DNA from: UBA5314 sp040217815
GTDB lineage: Bacteria; Bacillota; Syntrophomonadia; Syntrophomonadales; Syntrophomonadaceae
Direction of reading: 5' to 3'
DNA: 64,000 nucleotides
Assembly: GCA_040217815.1 (NCBI GenBank)
Contig: JBEHWI010000003.1
Coordinates: 87,835-151,834 of the forward strand
Part shown: in pieces, positions 58,555 to 64,000 of the stretch
Numbering within the stretch: position 1 is the stretch's first letter
How the letters are laid out: each line of letters opens with the position of its first letter
Notes under the pieces: generated by a model
What the model saw: the letters and a program-made list of their open reading frames with translations, nothing else
Database searches by the model: none
Told to the model about the DNA's origin: nothing
Program-made: the position numbers and the translations under genes

Positions 58555-60990
58555 TTGTCACAGGACAGGTTGTTTGAAACCATCATCCCTATTGACATAG
58601 AAAAAGAGGTTAAAAAGTCTTTTCTCGAATATTCGATGAGCGTTATCGTTTCCAGGGCCCTTCCGGACGTCAGGGATGGATTGAAACCCGTGCACCGGCG
58701 CATTCTCTATGCCCTCTACGATCAGGGAATGACTCATGATAAGCCGCATAAAAAATCAGCCAACATCGTTGGGGAAGTAATGGGAAAATACCATCCTCAC
58801 GGTGATGCAGCTATATATCAGACCATGGTAAAAATGGCTCAGGGTTTTGCCATGCGCTATCCCTTAATCGACGGGCATGGAAACTTCGGATCCATAGACG
58901 GGGATTCGGCTGCGGCCATGCGCTACACTGAATCACGCATGTCTCGAATAGCCGGAGAACTGCTCAAGGACATTGACAAAGAAACCGTTGATTGGCGGCC
59001 CAATTATGATGATACCCGGCTGGAACCGGCGGTGCTGCCGGCCCGGATTCCCAACCTGCTTTTAAACGGTTCGGCGGGAATAGCGGTGGGAATGGCCACC
59101 AATATCCCCCCCCACAACCTGGGGGAAGTGGTGGAAGCAACCCGCATGTACATCGACAACCCTGAGGTAACCATTGATGAACTGATGACGGTGATCCCCG
59201 GACCGGACTTCCCCACGGCCGGAATCCTGGAAAACAAAGGGATAAGACAGGCCTATACTACCGGGCGGGGCAGCATTAAGATGAAGGCCCGCTACAGTAT
59301 TGAGGAGAAAAAAGGCGGCCGTCAATCCATCGTTGTTCATGAGATACCCTACCAGGTCAATAAAGCCCGCCTGGTGGAAAAAATAGCAGAACTGGCCAGG
59401 GACCATAAAATAGAGGGCATAAGCGACCTGAGGGACGAGTCAGACCGGCAGGGCATCCGCATCGTCATCGATGTCCGCAAAGATGCCAATCTCAACGTCC
59501 TTATCAATAAATTGTTTAAACACACCCAGCTGCAGGAATCATTTGGGGTGAATATGCTGAGTCTGGTGGACGGCCAGCCGCGCACCTTGAACCTCAAGGA
59601 AATGATCCATTACTATGTTGAGCACCGCAAGGATGTTATACGGCGGCGGACCCTCTACGAACTGAACCTGGCCCGCAACCGCCAGCATATTTTGGAAGGC
59701 TTAAAAATCGCCCTGGATAATCTAGACGCCATAATCGCTCTCATTAGGGGTTCGCGCGACCGGGAATCGGCCAGGGGCGGTCTTATGGAGCAATTCGCGC
59801 TCTCCGAGATTCAGGCCAATGCCATCCTGGACATGCGTTTTGTGCAGTTGACCAACATGGAACGCACCAAAATAGAAGATGAATACCAGGAAATACTGTT
59901 GAAGATAGCCGACTATGAAGACATTCTGGCCCGTCCGGAAAGGGTCCTTGGCATTATCAAAGACGACCTGGATGAAATAAAGAGCCGCTACGGCGACGCG
60001 CGGCGTACTGAGATAAGCCATGAAGAAACCGAATTTGATGAAGAAGATTTTATCGATGACCGGGAAATAGTCATCTTCCTCAGCAACCGGGGCTACATAA
60101 AGCGCATGCCGCTGGAAACCTACCGGGCCCAGAGAAGGGGCGGCAAGGGAATAACTTCGATAACCACCCGTACCGAGGATTTCGCCAATGATATTCTAGT
60201 TACCTCGGTTTTGGCCCATGTCCTGTTGTTTACCAACCAGGGGCGGGTTTTTTCCATGCGCGCCTATCACATACCAGAAGCTGGCAGGCAGGCCAAAGGG
60301 ACGCCTCTTATCAATTTCCTGGAGCTGCGCGGTGGGGAGAGGGTTACCACCATTGTAGCAACCCGTCAATTCGATGAGCGCCGTCAGCTCTTGATGGTAA
60401 CCAGAAAGGGCATAATAAAAAAAGTAGACATGGGCGCTTTCGCCAACATAAGGCGCTCGGGGCTTATAGCCGTTAACCTGCGGGATGATGACGAACTGGT
60501 GGGGGTCATCCGGGTGGACAAGAAGGACCTGGTTATGGTCGCCACCTCCAAGGGTTTCACCATTGTTTTTGAGCAGGAACAGGTTCGGGCCATGGGCCGC
60601 ACCGCCACCGGCGTAAAAGCTATCAATTTGGGCAAAGGCGACTATGTTGTAGGTATGGATAAATTCCGGGAAAACTCTATGGTCTTGCTGGTGACCGAAA
60701 ACGGTTTTGGCAAACGCACCGAGCTGAGCGAGTTTAACATTCAAAACCGGGGCGGCAAGGGATTGAAATCCATGGAAGTTACCGACAAGAATGGGCGCCT
60801 GGTCGATTTTCGCATCGTCAGTGAAGGTGATGAACTGATGATGCTTACCAGCGAAGGGACCTTGATCCGCCTGGAGGCCGAAGACATTTCGGTTCAAAAG
60901 CGCTATTCGCGAGGGGTAATGCTGATGAGGCTGGCTGAAGACGATAGGATAGTGGGCATAGCCCGGTTTAAAGTTGAAAACGAACCATAG
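58555..60990 (+). CDS. gyrA: DNA gyrase subunit A
   Basis: GyrA cuts and rejoins DNA in the gyrase complex. The start is TTG (MSQDRLFETIIPIDIEKEV) after GGGAGG. The N-terminal domain has VIVSRALPDVRDGLKPVHRR, and the active-site Tyr lies in AAMRYTESRMS (about 121-131). The GyrA-box QRRGGKG, which wraps DNA, is present in the C-terminal beta-pinwheel (about 525). Length is 811 aa. It is separated from gyrB by the ErcA/kinase block. Confidence 0.97.
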   Translation: MSQDRLFETIIPIDIEKEVKKSFLEYSMSVIVSRALPDVRDGLKPVHRRILYALYDQGMTHDKPHKKSANIVGEVMGKYHPHGDAAIYQTMVKMAQGFAMRYPLIDGHGNFGSIDGDSAAAMRYTESRMSRIAGELLKDIDKETVDWRPNYDDTRLEPAVLPARIPNLLLNGSAGIAVGMATNIPPHNLGEVVEATRMYIDNPEVTIDELMTVIPGPDFPTAGILENKGIRQAYTTGRGSIKMKARYSIEEKKGGRQSIVVHEIPYQVNKARLVEKIAELARDHKIEGISDLRDESDRQGIRIVIDVRKDANLNVLINKLFKHTQLQESFGVNMLSLVDGQPRTLNLKEMIHYYVEHRKDVIRRRTLYELNLARNRQHILEGLKIALDNLDAIIALIRGSRDRESARGGLMEQFALSEIQANAILDMRFVQLTNMERTKIEDEYQEILLKIADYEDILARPERVLGIIKDDLDEIKSRYGDARRTEISHEETEFDEEDFIDDREIVIFLSNRGYIKRMPLETYRAQRRGGKGITSITTRTEDFANDILVTSVLAHVLLFTNQGRVFSMRAYHIPEAGRQAKGTPLINFLELRGGERVTTIVATRQFDERRQLLMVTRKGIIKKVDMGAFANIRRSGLIAVNLRDDDELVGVIRVDKKDLVMVATSKGFTIVFEQEQVRAMGRTATGVKAINLGKGDYVVGMDKFRENSMVLLVTENGFGKRTELSEFNIQNRGGKGLKSMEVTDKNGRLVDFRIVSEGDELMMLTSEGTLIRLEAEDISVQKRYSRGVMLMRLAEDDRIVGIARFKVENEP

Positions 60991-61043
60991 TGTAGAGTAA
61001 AGATTGTAAATAGGAACATTTTAATATTTGGAGGGAATTACCA

Positions 61044-61928
61044 GTGGAAGAAAAAGGCACCTTTAACGTCAAAGCCGGTTTAGCCCAGATGCTAAAAGGC
61101 GGGGTGATAATGGACGTAACCACTCCGGAGCAGGCCAAAATAGCCGAAACTGCCGGAGCGTGCGCGGTAATGGCCCTGGAAAGAGTTCCGGCCGATATAC
61201 GGGCGGCGGGAGGCATTGCCCGCATGGCCGATCCAAGTGTAATACTGAAGATTTTAGATGCAGTTACCATTCCGGTCATGGCCAAATGCCGGATCGGTCA
61301 TTTTGTTGAGGCACAGATTCTGGAATCGCTGGGCATCGACTACATTGACGAAAGCGAAGTCCTGACCCCGGCGGATGACAAATACCATGTTGACAAGCGT
61401 CAGTTTAAAGTACCTTTTGTCTGCGGAGCCCGCAACCTGGGAGAAGCCCTGCGCCGCATCGGTGAAGGGGCTGCCATGATCAGGACCAAGGGGGAGCCGG
61501 GAACCGGCAACGTAATTGAAGCGGTTCGCCATATTCGCCAGGTCAACGATGAGATTCGCTGGGTGGTCAACCTTCCGCCCGAAGAGCTGATGAGCGCCGC
61601 CAAAGAGATGCAGGCGCCTTATGAACTGGTCTTGGAGGTTGTCAAACAGAAGCGCATGCCGGTAGTCAATTTTGCGGCCGGGGGTATAGCTACGCCGGCC
61701 GACGCAGCTTTGATGATGCAGCTCGGCTGTGACGGGATCTTTGTGGGTTCAGGCATATTTAAATCCGGGGATCCTCTGAAACGGGCCCGGGCTATAGTAG
61801 CCGCCACCACCTATTATCAAGATGCCAGCGTGCTGGCCGAAGTGTCCCGGGATCTGGGCGAAGCCATGGTGGGAATTGACATCGCCACTATCAGGCCGGA
61901 GGAAAGGATGCAGGATCGTGGCTGGTAA
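61044..61928 (+). CDS. pdxS: Pyridoxal 5'-phosphate synthase subunit PdxS
   Basis: This is the lyase subunit that builds PLP from ribose 5-phosphate, glyceraldehyde 3-phosphate and ammonia supplied by PdxT. Markers are GGVIMDVTTPEQAKIAE, VMALERVPADIRAAGG, the catalytic VMAKCRIGHFVEAQIL and the C-terminal GSGIFKSGDP. Length is 294 aa. GGAGGG lies upstream. PLP is a cofactor for the aminotransferase encoded further on and for SelA. Confidence 0.97.
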   Translation: MEEKGTFNVKAGLAQMLKGGVIMDVTTPEQAKIAETAGACAVMALERVPADIRAAGGIARMADPSVILKILDAVTIPVMAKCRIGHFVEAQILESLGIDYIDESEVLTPADDKYHVDKRQFKVPFVCGARNLGEALRRIGEGAAMIRTKGEPGTGNVIEAVRHIRQVNDEIRWVVNLPPEELMSAAKEMQAPYELVLEVVKQKRMPVVNFAAGGIATPADAALMMQLGCDGIFVGSGIFKSGDPLKRARAIVAATTYYQDASVLAEVSRDLGEAMVGIDIATIRPEERMQDRGW

Positions 61929-61929
61929 A

Positions 61930-62484
61930 ATGGTTGGCATCCTGGCTCTTCAGGGTGCTTTTATTGAACACGAGGCCAGTTTAAAAAAGTGTGGAGCCCG
62001 AACGCTGCAAGTGAGAAGCGTTGAAGACTTAAAGCAAGTAGATGCTCTGATCATTCCGGGGGGAGAGAGCACTACCATCGGCAAGCTATTAAGGGAATAT
62101 AAACTTGAGCAAACCGTATTGGACAGAGCAGCTGAAGGTATGCCCATTTGGGGAACCTGCGCCGGGATGATCCTTCTGGCCAAAGACATCGCCGATTCCG
62201 ATCAGCCTCGTTTGGGCCTGATGGATATGCGGGTCAAGCGCAATGCCTACGGCCGGCAGGTAGATAGTTTTGAAACAGATTTGCAGGTCGAAGGGCTGGG
62301 AACTACCCGGGGAGTTTTTATCCGCGCCCCCTATGTAGAAGAAATATGGGGCGAAACCCGGGCCTTGTGCTGGTACCGGGACAAGATGGTCATGGTTCAG
62401 GAGGGAAAATTCCTGGCCACTGCTTTCCATCCCGAGCTTACCGCTTCGGTGGATGTGCATGAGTATTTTCTAAAAATGGACTAA
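61930..62484 (+). CDS. pdxT: Pyridoxal 5'-phosphate synthase glutaminase subunit PdxT
   Basis: PdxT is a class I glutaminase that feeds ammonia to PdxS. I take the ATG at 61930 (MVGILALQGAFIEHEASL), 1 bp after the pdxS stop. A GTG at 61918 overlapping pdxS is an alternative and adds four residues. The triad is visible: WGTCAGMILLAKD (Cys) and TAFHPELT (His, Glu). GGESTTIGKLL is also typical. Length is about 184 aa. Confidence 0.95.
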   Translation: MVGILALQGAFIEHEASLKKCGARTLQVRSVEDLKQVDALIIPGGESTTIGKLLREYKLEQTVLDRAAEGMPIWGTCAGMILLAKDIADSDQPRLGLMDMRVKRNAYGRQVDSFETDLQVEGLGTTRGVFIRAPYVEEIWGETRALCWYRDKMVMVQEGKFLATAFHPELTASVDVHEYFLKMD

Positions 62485-62552
62485 ATTAGCCAACTTGCAA
62501 AGCCTGGAAAGGTATTATATAATAAACTTCAAATTTCATAATATTACGACAT

Positions 62553-62757
62553 TGATGGGGAATAGTAAGAAAACGGCTGGACTAGAGAGCTGGTGTACGG
62601 TGCAAACCAGAGCAGACCGCTTCTGAATCCGCCCCGGAGTAGGCTGCGAAAGCAGTACCGGCGGTTCCGTTACAACCGTTTAAGTGGGTGTGCAAACACC
62701 AATAAGGGTGGCAACGCGGGAAATACCTCTCGTCCCTGGAGCGGACGGGAGGTTTTT
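62553..62757 (+). promoter_or_regulatory. T-box leader, serine-type (specifier UCC)
   Basis: The leader has AGAGAGCTGGTG at the base of stem I. CTGAATCC places the specifier UCC (Ser) at 62628-62630. The T-box is AAGGGTGGCAACGCGGG (62705-62721). Its TGGC would pair with GCCA, the 3' end of tRNA-Ser with discriminator G. A terminator stem CCTCTCGTCC/GGACGGGAGG (62726-62752) with TTTTT completes it. It lies just before the class V aminotransferase gene and the start of a probable serA, so uncharged tRNA-Ser would turn on serine synthesis. Confidence 0.88.
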
Positions 62758-62789
62758 ATTTTTTAAATTAAAAAGGGGGGCAAAAACCC

Positions 62790-63950
62790 ATGATAGGGGA
62801 GCAGTATCTACTCCTTCCTGGGCCCACACCGGTTCCAGAACGCGTGATTAGGGCTATGAGCCGGCCTCTGGTCAACCACCGGGGCCCTGAATTCAAGGAA
62901 ATCATAACCGGAGTAACTGCGGGCATAAAAAAGGTCTATCGGACCAAACATCATGTGCTTATTTACCCGGCTTCCGGCACTGGAGGGCTGGAAGCGGCCG
63001 TGGTTAACTTTATATCTCCAGGCGATAAGGTTTTGGCCATATCCATTGGCGTATTTGGCGACCGCTTCGCTGAAATAGCGGCCCAATTCGGCGCCCGGGT
63101 AGAGAAAATCGATTTCCCCTGGGGGACCTCGGCCGACCCCCAGATGGTAAGAGACATTCTGCAAAAAGACAGCGGCCATCGGATCAAAGCGATCCTGGTA
63201 ACCCAGAATGAAACATCTACGGGAGTGTTCAATGATGTAAAGGCTATCAGTGAAGCGAGAGGCGATCATCCGGCTTTGCTGATGGTCGACTCGGTAAGCG
63301 GCCTAGCCGCGGTAGATCTCAAAATGGATGACTGGAATCTGGATGTAGTTATAAGCGGCTCCCAAAAAGCTTTTATGATTCCCCCGGGACTGTCTTTTAT
63401 GGCTTTTAACGAAAAGGCTCTCGAAGTACATAGGGGCTGTACCAATTCCAGATTCTATTGGGATCTGGATCTGGGAATGAAATACCTGGAGAAAGGGCAA
63501 AATCCAGTTACACCGCCCATTTCTCTCTATTATGGTTTGGCCGAAGCCCTGACCATGATGTTTGAAGAAGGCCTGGACCAGGTCCTGGCCAGACACCTTA
63601 ATTACCGCAATATGATCCGGTCGGCTATGCGGGCCATGGGGCTGGAACTGCTGGCCGAAGAACACTGTGCGTCAACCGCCCTCACTTCGGTGATTGCCCC
63701 GGGTAGGAGCGGAGCCAACCAGCTGCGCAAGATGCTGCTGGAGGAATTCAACATCGCCATGGCCGGCGGGCAACTGAGTCTGGACGATGTGATCTTCCGC
63801 ATCGGGCATTTGGGTTATGTTAGAGAACTCGATCTGCTTTCCGTAATAGCGGCCCTGGAGATCGTGTTGAAAAAGAGCGGCTACGCTCTCGAAGTCGGGG
63901 CCGGAATCAATGAGGCCCAACGATTCTTATATCAAATGCACAGCAAGTAA
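62790..63950 (+). CDS. Class V aminotransferase (serine-pyruvate/alanine-glyoxylate type)
   Basis: This 386-aa PLP aminotransferase is similar to archaeal-style and Firmicute serine-pathway aminotransferases. It starts LLLPGPTPVPERVIRAMS and has YPASGTGGLEAAVVNFISPG, LMVDSVSGLAAVDLKMDDW, and the PLP Lys in VVISGSQKAFMIPPGLSFMAF (about 193-205). The C-terminal region shows FRIGHLGYV. It lies behind a serine-type T-box and directly before a probable serA. A role in serine synthesis, replacing serC, is inferred. GGGGGG precedes the ATG. Confidence 0.9.
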   Translation: MIGEQYLLLPGPTPVPERVIRAMSRPLVNHRGPEFKEIITGVTAGIKKVYRTKHHVLIYPASGTGGLEAAVVNFISPGDKVLAISIGVFGDRFAEIAAQFGARVEKIDFPWGTSADPQMVRDILQKDSGHRIKAILVTQNETSTGVFNDVKAISEARGDHPALLMVDSVSGLAAVDLKMDDWNLDVVISGSQKAFMIPPGLSFMAFNEKALEVHRGCTNSRFYWDLDLGMKYLEKGQNPVTPPISLYYGLAEALTMMFEEGLDQVLARHLNYRNMIRSAMRAMGLELLAEEHCASTALTSVIAPGRSGANQLRKMLLEEFNIAMAGGQLSLDDVIFRIGHLGYVRELDLLSVIAALEIVLKKSGYALEVGAGINEAQRFLYQMHSK

Positions 63951-63972
63951 AGGCCAGAAAGGAGAATATACA

Positions 63973-64000
63973 GTGGAAAAAAAGAAGGTAATTGTTACCG
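63973..64000 (+). CDS. Start of a gene, probably D-3-phosphoglycerate dehydrogenase (partial)
   Basis: Only the first nine codons are in the window: GTG start, MEKKKVIVT. GGAGAATATACA lies upstream. The short start and its place after a T-box-controlled aminotransferase fit serA, but 28 bases cannot prove it. Confidence 0.45.

Noticed and set aside
1..64000. CRISPR arrays, prophage genes and intact insertion sequences
   Set aside because: No regularly spaced repeats, cas genes, phage structural genes or transposase genes are present; only small non-coding elements were found.

Overview
The window is the replication-origin region of a low-to-moderate GC, spore-forming Firmicute of the Clostridia. 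It most resembles a syntrophic, butyrate-type fatty-acid oxidiser of the Syntrophomonadaceae. That placement rests on three things: a complete set of short-chain beta-oxidation genes, the classic rpmH-dnaA-dnaN-recF-remB-gyrB order with mnmE-mnmG-rsmG-noc-parA-parB beside it, and spore-associated genes (yyaC, a LonC-type protease, bactofilin, yidC/spoIIIJ). The genus is inferred; no database search was run.

Layout. 1-2.6 kb: a sirtuin, a HAD nucleotidase and copies of a GC-rich dispersed repeat. 2.6-11.7 kb: a minus-strand operon hbd-crt-thl-acd-CoA transferase behind a consensus sigma-54 promoter, preceded by a sigma-54 activator with four tandem PAS domains. 11.7-12.5 kb: a tiny gene behind two LexA-like boxes, and tRNA-Val. 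12.5-19.6 kb: purA, lonC, rplI, yybS, a MazG-like gene, then rpsF-ssb-rpsR. 19.5-31.5 kb: the selenocysteine system. selD itself reads through an in-frame UGA (Sec15), and tRNA-Sec, selB and selA follow among lipoprotein, aminopeptidase and membrane-protein genes. 31.6-35.7 kb: yyaC, a phosphoribosyltransferase, bactofilin, an M23 peptidase and larC. 35.7-42.7 kb: two perfect parS sites, parB, parA, noc, rsmG, mnmG, a 389-bp fold-back element and mnmE.

43.0-45.5 kb: a second PAS/sigma-54 activator and a small duplicated protein of unknown function behind another consensus sigma-54 promoter. This pair sits between mnmE and jag. 45.5-53.9 kb: jag, yidC, yidD, rnpA and rpmH on the minus strand; then a bipartite oriC with DnaA boxes and a DnaA-trio tract, and dnaA, dnaN, recF, remB and gyrB on the plus strand. 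53.9-58.4 kb: a REC-PAS-GGDEF protein, an ErcA-like iron alcohol dehydrogenase and a PAS histidine kinase, placed between gyrB and gyrA. 58.5-64 kb: gyrA, pdxS, pdxT, a serine-type T-box leader, a class V aminotransferase and the first codons of a probable serA.

How it fits together. The two sigma-54 activators have nearly identical DNA-binding ends, and each lies next to a perfect -24/-12 promoter. This suggests a sigma-54 regulon linking fatty-acid catabolism to at least one uncharacterised small protein. The ErcA/kinase/diguanylate-cyclase trio looks like a metabolite-sensing module that also makes c-di-GMP. The least described items are the small sigma-54 protein at 45.1 kb, the LexA-box gene at 12.0 kb, and the fold-back/MITE-like elements.
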